From JAWKZG01 sp041396125 (lineage in GTDB: Bacteria > Pseudomonadota > Gammaproteobacteria > Competibacterales > Competibacteraceae), in NCBI GenBank assembly GCA_041396125.1, contig JAWKZG010000005.1:1-64000 (forward strand): 64,000 nt of DNA, written 5' to 3'. This document shows, piece by piece, positions 1 to 8,656 of this stretch (position 1 is its first letter; each line of letters opens with the position of its first letter). Under the pieces are notes generated by a model. That model had not been told where the DNA came from. It made no database searches and saw only the letters and a program-made list of their open reading frames with translations. The position numbers and the translations under genes are program-made.

Positions 1-792
1 ATGACCCGATTTTTTGATTATCTGCAACGTCTGCCGGGCGAATCGGTCGGTCAGTTACCCGAGTTTCTGCTGACTCACCCCAGACCCGGTAGTCGGGTGG
101 CTGACACGCAGCAACGACTGGGCAGTACGCAGGCGCAAAACGGGCGCCGTTTCAGTCGGAGCTATGCTTTAGCTAAAGCGCGGATGCAGGCCTTGACCAG
201 CAGCAATAATACGACACTGCTGAAATTATTGCAGGAGCGTCTGGCGAAAGGGGCTTATGATAACGAACCGGCGGAACGTTACGGCTATGCCCTGGCACTT
301 AAACAGGCCGGCCGGTATGACGAAGCACTGACGCAGATCCAGCGGTTATTGCAACGCGATCCGGATAATCTTGCCTTTTTGATCGAACGGGCCGAGATTA
401 CTTTGGCCAGCGGCCAGCGGGCGCAGGCCTGGCGTTTGTTTGAACAGGCGCAACAGCTATTTCCGCAGGATTACACGCTGGCTGTGCATTATGGTCGTGC
501 ACTCGCGGCTCAAGGCGATCCTGCCAAGGCGCAGCAAGTGCTGCAAGCTCACTTGCAGCGACACTCGCGCGATTTATGGTTGTATGAAATCTACGCCCAG
601 GCTGCACAGCGGGCCGGTGATGCGGCGGCTGCGCATGGCGCGCTGGCAGAGTTTTATTACCTGAGTGGCAACCTGAATGCTGCTGTCGAGCAGGCTGAGC
701 TGGGTGTTCGCTCTGCCTCGGCCAAGGCCTATGAACGGGCTCGTCTGCAGGCCCGGCTGCGGCAGTTCAAGGAAGAAGAAACCCGCCAATAG
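1..792 (+). CDS. bepA: BepA/YfgC-like M48 metallopeptidase, C-terminal TPR part (5' end outside window)
   Basis: The reading frame is already open at base 1 and resembles the end of the BepA (YfgC) family of periplasmic M48 zinc proteases, which help assemble or clear outer-membrane beta-barrel proteins such as LptD. The first 50 residues carry the PEFLLTHP stretch that closes the peptidase domain in this family; the HEXXH zinc site would lie upstream of the window. The remaining roughly 190 residues are alanine-rich helical repeats of TPR type, about six helices pairs. The gene is therefore partial and the ATG at base 1 is probably an internal methionine. It converges with phaR. Family assignment rests on the junction motif and TPR tail only. 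Confidence 0.8.
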   Translation: MTRFFDYLQRLPGESVGQLPEFLLTHPRPGSRVADTQQRLGSTQAQNGRRFSRSYALAKARMQALTSSNNTTLLKLLQERLAKGAYDNEPAERYGYALALKQAGRYDEALTQIQRLLQRDPDNLAFLIERAEITLASGQRAQAWRLFEQAQQLFPQDYTLAVHYGRALAAQGDPAKAQQVLQAHLQRHSRDLWLYEIYAQAAQRAGDAAAAHGALAEFYYLSGNLNAAVEQAELGVRSASAKAYERARLQARLRQFKEEETRQ

Positions 793-813
793 CTGTTCAA
801 AGCCTGTATGAAC

Positions 814-837
814 AACCCGCAGGCCGTACTACGGGTT
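814..837. terminator. possible bidirectional hairpin between bepA and phaR
   Basis: AACCCG (814-819) and CGGGTT (832-837) form a 6-bp stem with a 12-nt loop in the short gap between two convergent genes. There is no long T tract on either strand, so terminator function is a weak inference. Confidence 0.25.
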
Positions 838-859
838 TGCGGATTGCGGGGTAAAAGTA

Positions 860-1351
860 TCAGATTTTCTCATCGCTATTGTTTTTATCAGAATCGTCAT
901 CGTGGTATTTCTGATACAAGCGTTCGTTCATGTTCTGCCAGATCGACAGATTACGCTCAGCCAGTTCGGAGATCATTGTGAGCGGATTCTTGCCCATGAA
1001 ATTATTCATCTGCTCGCGCACCAGATGTTGCTGGTCAACGAAGGATTGCAGACTTTTTTCAAGATACGTACCCATCATGCCTTGCAGGGTATCGCCATAG
1101 AAACGGATGATATGGGCCAAGACTTCGGTCGTGAAGATCGGACTGCCTTGTTCTTCTTCTTCGCTGATTATCTGCAGCAAAATACTGCGGGTGATGTCAT
1201 CTTTGGTTTTGGCGTCAATAACACGGAATTTCTCGTACTCAAGTACCAGGCGTTTAACATCTTCCAGTGTGATATAACTGCTGATGGCCGTATCGTACAG
1301 GCGTCTATTGGGGTATTTCTTGATGATGCGCGGTTCAGTCATCGTTTGCAT
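860..1351 (-). CDS. phaR: polyhydroxyalkanoate synthesis repressor PhaR
   Basis: A 163-residue protein with the hallmark N-terminal PHB/PHA accumulation regulator domain (IKKYPNRRLYDT near residue 10, then a conserved IxLEDVKRLV stretch) followed by the second helical domain of the family (about residues 60-120). PhaR proteins bind DNA and PHA granules and repress phasin and PHA genes until polymer is made. It lies just downstream of phaB on the same strand, 236 bp apart, which fits control of PHA metabolism. The start could equally be the ATG three codons later (1342); neither has a clear ribosome site. No phaC synthase is in the window. Confidence 0.93.
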   Translation of the reverse strand: MQTMTEPRIIKKYPNRRLYDTAISSYITLEDVKRLVLEYEKFRVIDAKTKDDITRSILLQIISEEEEQGSPIFTTEVLAHIIRFYGDTLQGMMGTYLEKSLQSFVDQQHLVREQMNNFMGKNPLTMISELAERNLSIWQNMNERLYQKYHDDDSDKNNSDEKI

Positions 1352-1587
1352 CTGGGCTCACGTTCTCTGGGCATTATGTTCTGGCACTATGCCGTGCCTG
1401 GTAAGCGGTGACAAGCTTCTATTGACACTGTGATAAAGCTACTCGACGATAAGGCCCGGCTCGAGAAAACAATCTGAGCGTTAATTACCCTGTCGACGAG
1501 TAACTTTATTTTTACCTTGTTATTGTCGCGTTACGTAAGCCGCTAGCCCTAGTTAGTTGCTTAAAGCCATTTAGTCTAGGACTTCTA

Positions 1588-2331
1588 CTAATGGAAGTAC
1601 AGTCCGCCGTTAATATAGAAATCGGCTCCGGTTATATAGCCTGATTCTTCAGCGGTCAAAAATGCGACGACACGAGCGATTTCCCAGGGTTCTCCCAGGC
1701 GTCCAACAGGTATTTCGGAAACGATCTCGTTGCGAATCTGCTCGGGGATCGCCATTACCATTTCGGTACCGATATAACCCGGCGAAATACTGTTGACGGT
1801 AACGCCTTTACGCGCGCCTTCCTGTGCGATAGCCATGGTAAACCCATGGACACCGGCTTTAGCGGCTGAGTAATTGGCTTGCCCAAATTGACCACGCTGT
1901 CCATTGACCGAGGAAATGCTCACGATGCGGCCCCAGCCGCGGGTGGTCATTTTCTCGAACACTTGTTTGGTCATATTGAAGACACTGCTGAGATTGGTCT
2001 GAATGACCGCATCCCATTGGTGTTTTTGCATTTTCTTGAGAACCGAATCACGAGTAATGCCCGCGTTATTGACTAAAATCTCAATCGGTCCCAGATCACG
2101 TTCGACTTGTTCTGTAAAGGTTTCACAGGATTCAAAGTCGGCTACGTCGACCGGATAGATATGCAAGTCGAAGCCTTCTTCCTTCTGTCGTTGCTGCCAC
2201 TCCATGGCTTGCATCTCTTCTGGCGGATAATAACCTGCCACAACGACTCTATCCTGTTGAGCCAGCGCCTGGCTCATGGCGGTGCCTAGCCCGCCTGTTC
2301 CACCTGTCACCACAGCGACACGTTTGGTCAT
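1588..2331 (-). CDS. phaB: acetoacetyl-CoA reductase (NADPH, SDR family)
   Basis: A 247-residue short-chain dehydrogenase that reduces acetoacetyl-CoA to (R)-3-hydroxybutyryl-CoA, the monomer for polyhydroxybutyrate. Visible are the Rossmann nucleotide motif TGGTGGLG at residues 10-17, the NNAG motif, the catalytic Ser in SISSVNG and the Tyr-x3-Lys pair in ANYSAAKAG. The family-specific VNSISPGYIGTEM stretch follows. The start at 2331 was chosen because GGGAGA sits 8 bases upstream; the frame stays open to 2451 but that extension is not SDR-like. Neighbouring phaR supports the PHA assignment over a FabG role. Confidence 0.92.
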   Translation of the reverse strand: MTKRVAVVTGGTGGLGTAMSQALAQQDRVVVAGYYPPEEMQAMEWQQRQKEEGFDLHIYPVDVADFESCETFTEQVERDLGPIEILVNNAGITRDSVLKKMQKHQWDAVIQTNLSSVFNMTKQVFEKMTTRGWGRIVSISSVNGQRGQFGQANYSAAKAGVHGFTMAIAQEGARKGVTVNSISPGYIGTEMVMAIPEQIRNEIVSEIPVGRLGEPWEIARVVAFLTAEESGYITGADFYINGGLYFH

Positions 2332-2556
2332 AAGCGATTTCTCCCGATTTTTTGCGAATACGAAAATTTTTGGCAGGTGCACAAAATTTCGCATTGCGGG
2401 ATACTGGTGTAGAGAAAATGCCTTGTCAACCGTTTTTTTGCGATGCACCATTTATGGAAAATTAGAAAAAACTTATGTTGCACCTCGGAAAGTCCATGCT
2501 TTCCTGCCTATCGGTTTGCTGCCTGGCCTGTAGTGCTGCGCGCACAGAAAATTACA

Positions 2557-2585
2557 TTGCGTCCGGGAACATTTTTGTGTTTAAT
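2557..2585 (+). promoter_or_regulatory. predicted sigma70 promoter of the SUF operon
   Basis: TTGCGT (2557-2562), a 17-base spacer and TTTAAT (2580-2585), which matches the -10 consensus at five of six positions. The predicted start is near 2592, inside the adjacent palindrome. This is prediction from pattern and position only. Confidence 0.5.
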
Positions 2586-2607
2586 TAGGACTAATGTAGT
2601 GCTAATT
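2583..2607. promoter_or_regulatory. 25-bp palindrome, candidate Rrf2/SufR operator
   Basis: Arms AATTAGGACT (2583-2592) and AGTGCTAATT (2598-2607) are inverted copies with one mismatch around a 5-base centre. It overlaps the -10 box and predicted start site of the SUF promoter, as expected for autorepression by the Rrf2 regulator encoded just downstream. Its core resembles the GACT-N5-AGTC core of IscR type 1 sites, also 25 bp long. Function is inferred. Confidence 0.6.
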
Positions 2608-2722
2608 GCTGTTAAGCGACCTGACAGGTAATCCGGCACGTGTTCGATCAGGTTTAAATTTGGGCGTGATGCTTCATCGTCACAGCGCGTGTAATACCCC
2701 GCAACAATCCGTACCGACAGAT

Positions 2723-3172
2723 ATGCTCAGAATTACCCGAGAAACCGATTATGGCATTGTGCTGATGACCGCTCTGGCAGAAGGCGAGTCCTGCAGTGCT
2801 GCGGCGTTGGCTAAACAGTGCCAGCTACCTGTACCTATGGTCAGCAAAATACTTAAAGCGCTGACTCAGGCAGGTTTGCTGCTGTCGCAGCGAGGAGCCT
2901 ACGGCGGCTACAGTCTGGCCCGGCTGGCTAACGAGATCAGCGTGGTGGATATCATCGAAGCGCTGGAAGGCCCGATCGCGATTACGGAGTGCAGCAGCGA
3001 TGATCCGCAAATCTGCGTCTATCATCAGCAATGCTCGGTCAGTAATCACTGGAACCGGATCAATGAGGCCATCCGGGGCGCACTGCAGAATATCAGTTTG
3101 CAGGAGATGAGCCAGCTACGGCCTGAGCGACGTCCTCCGCCCAGTATTGCCACTATTACTATTGCCCAATAA
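2723..3172 (+). CDS. sufR: Rrf2-family SUF system Fe-S cluster assembly regulator
   Basis: A 149-residue Rrf2 protein of the SUF regulator type. An N-terminal winged helix (about residues 1-75; recognition region around PVPMVSKILKAL, wing GAYGGYSLAR) is followed by a dimer helix and three cysteines spaced C-x7-C-x5-C (about residues 92-106), the usual Fe-S ligand cluster of IscR-like regulators. Proteins of this type sense cluster status and repress the operon when clusters are plentiful. It heads the SUF operon and a palindrome lies over the promoter. The start at 2723 gives the standard MLRITRETDYG N terminus; the longer upstream extension is not conserved-looking. The ribosome site is weak. 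The symbol follows the operon role, not orthology to cyanobacterial SufR. Confidence 0.88.
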   Translation: MLRITRETDYGIVLMTALAEGESCSAAALAKQCQLPVPMVSKILKALTQAGLLLSQRGAYGGYSLARLANEISVVDIIEALEGPIAITECSSDDPQICVYHQQCSVSNHWNRINEAIRGALQNISLQEMSQLRPERRPPPSIATITIAQ

Positions 3173-3243
3173 CCCGGATGTTGTCATTCAGCTAAAGCAC
3201 AACATTGGGCTTGCAACTCTATAAACACGATTGAGGTTAGATC

Positions 3244-4704
3244 ATGTCGGAACAGTCACAAACCCTGGAGCGTATGGCCGAGCGTGGTTACGAGTTCGGT
3301 TTTTTTACCGACATCGAACAGGATACCGTGCCGCCCGGTTTGAATGAAGACATCATCCGTTTTATCTCGGCCAAAAAAAATGAACCGGAATGGTTATTGG
3401 CATGGCGTCTGGATGCATATCGTCATTGGCTCAAGATGCAGGAGCCGGATTGGGCACGTTTAAATATTGCCCCGATCGATTACCAGGCGATTTCCTATTA
3501 CGCTGCGCCTAAATCCCAGGACGACGGACCGAAAAGTCTGGATGAAGTCGACCCGGAAATTTTAGAGACCTACGCCAAACTTGGCATCCCGCTGGCCGAA
3601 CAAGAGGTGCTGGCAGGTGTGCGGGGCAATGTGGCAGTGGACGCGGTATTTGACAGCGTTTCGGTGGCTACCAGCTTCAAGGGCAAACTGGCCGAGAAGG
3701 GCGTTATTTTCTGCTCGTTTTCGGAAGCTGTACAGGAACACCCCGAGCTGGTCAGGAAATATCTGGGTTCAGTCGTGCCGCAAAAAGATAATTTTTTCGC
3801 GGCGCTGAACTCGGCAGTATTTACCGATGGCTCATTCTGTTATATCCCGAAAGGCGTGCGCTGCCCGATGGAATTGTCCACGTATTTTCGCATTAATGCG
3901 GCCAATACCGGTCAGTTCGAACGCACCCTGATTGTCGCTGAGGAAGGCGCTTATGTCAGCTATCTGGAAGGCTGCACTGCACCCATGCGCGACGAAAACC
4001 AGCTGCATGCTGCGGTGGTAGAGCTGATTGCGCTGAACGACGCCGAGATAAAGTATTCGACCGTGCAAAACTGGTATCCCGGTGATAAAGATGGCAAAGG
4101 CGGTATTTACAACTTTGTCACCAAGCGCGGTTTGTGCCAGGGGCGGAATTCCAAAATTTCCTGGACGCAGGTCGAGACCGGTTCAGCCATCACCTGGAAA
4201 TATCCCAGCTGTGTGCTGCGTGGCGAGAACTCCACCGGTGAATTTTACTCGGTAGCGATCACCCGCGACTGGCAGCAGGCCGATACCGGCACCAAGATGA
4301 TCCATATCGGCAAGAACACCAAAAGCACCATCATTTCCAAGGGGATTTCCGCCGGGCAGGGACAAAATGCCTATCGCGGTCTGGTGCGGGTGATGCCGAC
4401 CGCTGAAAACGCACGTAATTACACACAATGCGATTCTCTGTTGATGGGGGATCGCTGTGGTGCACATACCTTTCCGTATATCGAGGTACAAAACCCCAGC
4501 GCTCAGGTCGAGCACGAGGCCAGCACCTCGAAGGTAAGTGAAGACCAGGTATTTTACTGCCAGCAGCGCGGGATCAGTCCTGAAGACGCTGTGAACCTGA
4601 TCGTAAACGGGTTCTGCAAAGAGGTCTTCAAGGAACTGCCGATGGAATTTGCTGTGGAAGCCCAGAAGCTGTTGGCGCTGAAGCTGGAAGGCAGTGTCGG
4701 TTGA
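3244..4704 (+). CDS. sufB: Fe-S cluster assembly scaffold subunit SufB
   Basis: A 486-residue SufB, the core of the SufBC2D complex on which Fe-S clusters are built from sulfide passed on by the cysteine desulfurase. It has the long beta-helix core with family stretches such as FIPKGVRCPMELSTYFRIN-type and EGCTAPMRDENQLHAAVVEL, and the C-terminal cysteine/glutamate-bearing helical end. A GAGG ribosome site lies 8 bases before the ATG. The protein lacks a signal peptide, so it is cytosolic. It is followed after 71 bases by sufC and forms the first structural gene of the operon. Length is typical. Confidence 0.97.
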   Translation: MSEQSQTLERMAERGYEFGFFTDIEQDTVPPGLNEDIIRFISAKKNEPEWLLAWRLDAYRHWLKMQEPDWARLNIAPIDYQAISYYAAPKSQDDGPKSLDEVDPEILETYAKLGIPLAEQEVLAGVRGNVAVDAVFDSVSVATSFKGKLAEKGVIFCSFSEAVQEHPELVRKYLGSVVPQKDNFFAALNSAVFTDGSFCYIPKGVRCPMELSTYFRINAANTGQFERTLIVAEEGAYVSYLEGCTAPMRDENQLHAAVVELIALNDAEIKYSTVQNWYPGDKDGKGGIYNFVTKRGLCQGRNSKISWTQVETGSAITWKYPSCVLRGENSTGEFYSVAITRDWQQADTGTKMIHIGKNTKSTIISKGISAGQGQNAYRGLVRVMPTAENARNYTQCDSLLMGDRCGAHTFPYIEVQNPSAQVEHEASTSKVSEDQVFYCQQRGISPEDAVNLIVNGFCKEVFKELPMEFAVEAQKLLALKLEGSVG

Positions 4705-4775
4705 TACAGTTTTCCCTAGCAGTGCTCCCGGTCAGCGCAACCTTATTCCGAACGAATCTAAATTAGAGTTTGAAC

Positions 4776-5549
4776 ATGCTTAATATCAATAATCTGCACG
4801 TGGCCGTTGATGGTCGCGAAATCCTTAAAGGCATCGATCTGCGGGTCAAGGCAGGCGAAGTTCATGCCATCATGGGCCCCAACGGCTCCGGCAAGAGCAC
4901 CCTGGCCAATGTGATTGCCGGCCGTGAAGGCTACGACGTTACGGCCGGTAATATTCAGTTTCTGGAACAGGATCTGCTGGAGCTGGATCCGGAAGAGCGC
5001 GCCTGCAGCGGTTTATTTCTGGCTTTCCAGTATCCGGTCGAGATTCCGGGCGTGAACAATCTGTATTTTCTGAAAGCCGCGCTGAATGCGATCCGCAAAT
5101 ACCGGGGTGAACCGGAACTGGATGCGATGGAGTTCTGGGAACTGGTCACCGAACGCATGCGGCGCGTCAAAATGGATGAATCCTTTCTCAAGCGACCGGT
5201 CAACGAAGGCTTTTCCGGCGGTGAGAAAAAACGTAATGAAGTCCTGCAAATGTCGGTGCTGGAACCTGCGTTTGCGGTGCTGGATGAAACCGACTCCGGA
5301 CTTGATATCGATGCCCTGAAAGTTGTGGCCGAAGGCGTTAACGCCTTACGTGGACCCGAGCGAGGTTTCCTGGTGATTACCCATTATCAGCGCCTGCTGG
5401 ATTACATTGTGCCGGATGTTGTACATGTGCTCGTCGATGGCCGCATTGTGCGTTCCGGTGGTAAAGAGCTGGCCATGGAACTGGAAGAGCAGGGCTACGC
5501 ACTTTACAGCGGTGGCGAATCCGGTCATTCGCGCCGGGCAAATGCCTGA
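4776..5549 (+). CDS. sufC: SUF ATPase subunit SufC
   Basis: A 257-residue ABC-type ATPase without membrane spans, partner of SufB and SufD; its ATP cycle opens the SufBD scaffold. Walker A GPNGSGKST is at residues 34-42, the signature is FSGGEKKRNE and Walker B is AVLDETDSGLDID, the SufC-typical form. The ATG at 4776 was chosen over an in-frame TTG two codons earlier, with AGAG about 7 bases upstream. The stop codon is embedded in the ribosome site (TGAGGTG) of sufD, eight bases downstream, which suggests translational coupling. Confidence 0.96.
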   Translation: MLNINNLHVAVDGREILKGIDLRVKAGEVHAIMGPNGSGKSTLANVIAGREGYDVTAGNIQFLEQDLLELDPEERACSGLFLAFQYPVEIPGVNNLYFLKAALNAIRKYRGEPELDAMEFWELVTERMRRVKMDESFLKRPVNEGFSGGEKKRNEVLQMSVLEPAFAVLDETDSGLDIDALKVVAEGVNALRGPERGFLVITHYQRLLDYIVPDVVHVLVDGRIVRSGGKELAMELEEQGYALYSGGESGHSRRANA

Positions 5550-5557
5550 GGTGCGCC

Positions 5558-6913
5558 ATGGCTGAGTTAGCAGTAGTAGACGACCGCCACTACCAGCGTC
5601 AGCTGCAGGCGCTGTGCGCCGAGCGTGCTGAACCGGCTTTTTTGAGCGCGCTGCGCGAGGCCGGAATGGCGCGTTTCGAGCAGCTGGGTTTGCCGACGCG
5701 GCGACAGGAAAGCTGGCGGTTTACCGATATGAGCGGTTTCGCCGCCATAGCTTTTGAACGTGCCAGCCCGGCGCCTATCGCGGCTGATCAGATCCCCGCA
5801 CCTTTCGAGACCGATCCTGCCACGCAGGGACCGCGTCTGGTGTTCATTAATGGCCGATTTAACGCGGCGTTGTCGCGGCAGATCGAACTGCCCGCGGGTG
5901 TGCTGATAGACAGTCTGGCGCAGGCGCAAAGCGAGCACGGCGCATTGCTGGAGCAGTATCTTGGTCGCTCTCCAGAGTTGACCGGTAATACGTTCAGTGC
6001 CTTGAATGATGCCTTGTTCGAAGATGGTGCGCTGATCTATATCCCGCGAGGCAAGCAGCTGGAGCAACCGATCGAGTTGGTATTCTGGAGTGCACCCCAG
6101 TCCGGTGCCGCGCCGGTTGCGGTGTATCCGCGCAACCTGATCCTGCTGGAGGCGGGGGCGCAGGCGACAGTGGTGGAAAGCTATCACGGCGCTAGTGCTG
6201 GCGACACAGCTGAGGCTGGGGCCTGTTTTTGCTGTCCGCAAACCGAGTGCGCACTGGCGCAGGATGCAGTTCTGCACTATCACAAGCTGCAGCAGGAAGG
6301 GCAGGTAACGTACCATCTGGGTGCCCTGCGGCTGCAACTTGCGGCTAACAGCCAGGCTGACCTGCACCTTTTGAGTGCCAGTGGCAAACTGAATCGTACC
6401 GATATTCATGCCCGTCTGGATGGCCCGGGTGCTGACTGTTCCATCGATGGCCTGACCTTGCTGCAGGACGGCGAATTAGGTGATTATCATCTATGTGTCG
6501 AGCATGCTCAGCCGCTGGGCAACAGCCGACAGTCCTTCAAAAGCGTGCTGGACGGTAAATCACGGGCTGTATTTGATGGTCTGATCAAGGTCGTCAAAGA
6601 TGCCCAGAAGACCGACGCCAGCCAGACCTGTCGTAATCTGCTGTTATCCAAGCGAGCGGTGGCGAACGCCAACCCCCGGCTGGAAATTCTGGCCGACGAT
6701 GTAAAATGCGCGCACGGTTCCACGGTGGGTTACCTCGACCCGGATGCCCTGTTTTATTTGCGTGCCCGCGGCATTAACGAAGCCGAGGCCCGCGCTATGC
6801 TGGTTTACTCGTTTGCTAACGAGCAGATCGAGCGGATTAAACTGGCGCCTTTGCGGGAGCGTCTGGAGCGCCTGCTGCACACGCGTTTTTATCCCGAGGG
6901 CAAGTCATCATGA
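5558..6913 (+). CDS. sufD: Fe-S cluster assembly subunit SufD
   Basis: A 451-residue SufD, paralogue of SufB and second scaffold subunit of SufBC2D, involved in iron entry. The N-terminal helical region (about 1-130, with GLPTRRQESWRFTDM, a family mark) precedes the beta-helix core, and the C terminus has the conserved DDVKCAHGSTVGYLDPDALFY-type stretch and the FANEQIERI end. It is slightly longer than E. coli SufD, as usual outside enterics. The stop overlaps the ATG of sufS by four bases (ATGA), showing tight coupling. Confidence 0.95.
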   Translation: MAELAVVDDRHYQRQLQALCAERAEPAFLSALREAGMARFEQLGLPTRRQESWRFTDMSGFAAIAFERASPAPIAADQIPAPFETDPATQGPRLVFINGRFNAALSRQIELPAGVLIDSLAQAQSEHGALLEQYLGRSPELTGNTFSALNDALFEDGALIYIPRGKQLEQPIELVFWSAPQSGAAPVAVYPRNLILLEAGAQATVVESYHGASAGDTAEAGACFCCPQTECALAQDAVLHYHKLQQEGQVTYHLGALRLQLAANSQADLHLLSASGKLNRTDIHARLDGPGADCSIDGLTLLQDGELGDYHLCVEHAQPLGNSRQSFKSVLDGKSRAVFDGLIKVVKDAQKTDASQTCRNLLLSKRAVANANPRLEILADDVKCAHGSTVGYLDPDALFYLRARGINEAEARAMLVYSFANEQIERIKLAPLRERLERLLHTRFYPEGKSS

Positions 6914-8187
6914 GTGTTGTGAATTCGACGGTAAACGACCGTGGCCTTGCTGTGGACTCAGGCGATGACCGGCTGGCACATATCCGGGCGCAGTTCCCGA
7001 TCCTGCAGCAAACCATGCGCGGCAAGCCGCTGGTCTATCTGGACAGCTCCGCGTCGGCACAGAAGCCACAAGCGGTTATCGATGCTATTGTCGCCTGCTA
7101 TACGACCTATTACGCCAATATCCATCGTGGTGTTTATGAGTTATCGCAGCGTTCCACGGATGCTTTTGAAGGTGCGCGCGAGATTACCCGTGCTTTTATT
7201 AATGCCGACAGTATGCGTGAGATCATCTTCACGCGTGGTGCGACGGAATCGATCAATCTGGTCGCTGCCAGCTTTGGCCGGCCGAATGTCAAGGCGGGCG
7301 ACGAGGTCGTCATATCCGCTATCGAACATCATTCCAATATCGTACCCTGGCAGATGTTGTGTGAGCAGCAGGGCGCACGGCTACGGGTGATTCCGGTCGA
7401 TGACCGGGCGAGCTGCGCCTCGATGCATACCGGGATCTGCTCAACGAACGCACCCGGCTGGTGGCGGTGACCCATGTTTCCAATGTGCTGGGCACGATAA
7501 ATCCGATCCATGACATGATCGCCCTGGCCCATGCGCAAGGTATCCCGGTGCTGGTGGATGGCGCGCAGGCAGTACCGCATATGGCGGTGGACGTACAAGC
7601 TCTGGATTGTGATTTTTATGCCTTTACCGGGCATAAGATATACGGTCCCAGCGGTGTCGGGGTGCTGTACGCTAAAGCCCGTCATCTGGAAGCCATGCCG
7701 CCGTACCAGGGCGGTGGCGACATGATCGCTTCAGTCAGCTTTGAAGAAGGCACGGAATATGCCGATCTGCCCAACAAATTTGAAAGCCGGTACACCCAGT
7801 ATTGCCGACGTGATCGCCTTTGGCGCGGCGCTAAACTGGGTACGCGAGATTGGCTATGACTTTATCGGTCAGCACGAACAGGATCTGCTGGAGTACGCCA
7901 CGGCGCAATTCCGCCAGATTCCAGGTCTGCATATTATCAGGTCAGCTGCGGCTAAAGCCAGTGTGCTGTCATTTACGCTGGATGGAATTCATCCACATGA
8001 TGTCGGCACCATTATGGATATGGAAGGTGTTGCGGTGCGCACTGGCCACCATTGCGCCCAGCCGGTTATGGATCGCTATGGCATTCCTGCCACCACCCGT
8101 GCCTCGTTCGGGGTTTACAATACCCGCGCCGATGTGGATGTTTTAGTCGCAGCGATCTATAAAGTGAAGGAGATGTTCGGGTCATGA
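6910..8187 (+). pseudogene. sufS: cysteine desulfurase SufS, interrupted by two compensating single-base indels
   Basis: SufS is the PLP enzyme that takes sulfur from cysteine for the SUF scaffold. The product would be about 425 residues, a normal length, but is read in three frames. Frame one runs from 6910 and stops at 7470. A G appears missing from the GGG at 7406-7408; restoring it gives the continuous GELRLDAYRDLLNERTRLVAVTHVSN reading in another frame. An extra A in AAA at 7783-7785 returns to the first frame (PNKFE then AGTPSIADV). The PLP lysine (TGHKIYGPSG) lies in the shifted middle part and the active cysteine (RTGHHCAQP) in the last part, so the literal sequence encodes no working enzyme. 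All other residues look intact, so a sequencing error is likely. Confidence 0.9.
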
Positions 8188-8627
8188 GTGATTTACGCGA
8201 GCTCTATCAGGAAGTCATCCTCGACCATAACAAGCGACCCCGTAACTTTCGGGTATTGAACCCGGCCAGTCATGAAGCCAAGGGGCATAACCCGTTGTGC
8301 GGTGATCGTATAACGGTCTATCTGACCGTGGTTGATGACATCATTCAGGATATCGCTTTTCAGGGCCAAGGTTGTGCGATTTCCACCGCCTCGGCCTCGC
8401 TCATGACCGAAGCGCTGAAAGGCAAGACCATCGCTGAAGCAGAGCGTCTGTTTGAGCATTTTCACGAGATGGTCACAACTGACCAGGAACCCCCATCTGG
8501 TATGGGAAAACTGGCAGTGTTGCAAGGTGTGCGTGATTATCCCAGCCGGGTCAAATGCGCTACCCTGTCCTGGCATGCGGTGCAGGCCGCACTTAACCGT
8601 CAAACCGATCCGGTTATCACTGAATAG
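8184..8627 (+). CDS. sufU: NifU/IscU-like Fe-S scaffold or sulfur-transfer protein SufU
   Basis: A 147-residue SufU-type protein with the three conserved cysteines of the NifU N-terminal family: NPLCGD (about residue 38), GCAIS (about 63) and RVKCATL (about 125). It carries the insertion before the third cysteine that separates SufU from IscU. In known systems SufU takes persulfide sulfur from SufS with help from zinc. The ATG overlaps the sufS stop by four bases, tying the two partners together. Confidence 0.93.
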   Translation: MSDLRELYQEVILDHNKRPRNFRVLNPASHEAKGHNPLCGDRITVYLTVVDDIIQDIAFQGQGCAISTASASLMTEALKGKTIAEAERLFEHFHEMVTTDQEPPSGMGKLAVLQGVRDYPSRVKCATLSWHAVQAALNRQTDPVITE

Positions 8628-8656
8628 AGGTCAACGCCATGCAGAGGAGAGTGTTG

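Larger units (their letters stand above)
2332..2722. other. 391-bp divergent intergenic region between phaB and the SUF regulator
   Basis: No gene is seen here. Near phaB an imperfect inverted repeat (CGAAAATTTT at 2361-2370 and AAAATTTCG at 2383-2391, 9 of 10 positions) lies 30-60 bases before the phaB start and could be an operator or leader hairpin. Further on lie the SUF promoter and its palindromic operator, listed separately. About 130 bases of untranslated leader then separate the predicted SUF start site from the regulator gene. Confidence 0.5.

Noticed and set aside
902..1411. A 169-codon plus-strand frame
   Set aside because: Antisense to phaR and without family features.
1440..1502. 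Inverted repeat TACTCGACGA / TCGACGAGTA between phaB and phaR
   Set aside because: Imperfect, 42 bases apart and without promoter or terminator features, so not listed as a feature.
5567..6409. A 280-codon minus-strand frame
   Set aside because: Antisense to sufD, whose reading is unambiguous; no ribosome site or recognisable domain.
7402..7790. Programmed frameshifting in sufS
   Set aside because: No slippery heptamer or stimulatory structure is apparent and two opposite shifts in one gene are better explained by indel errors.
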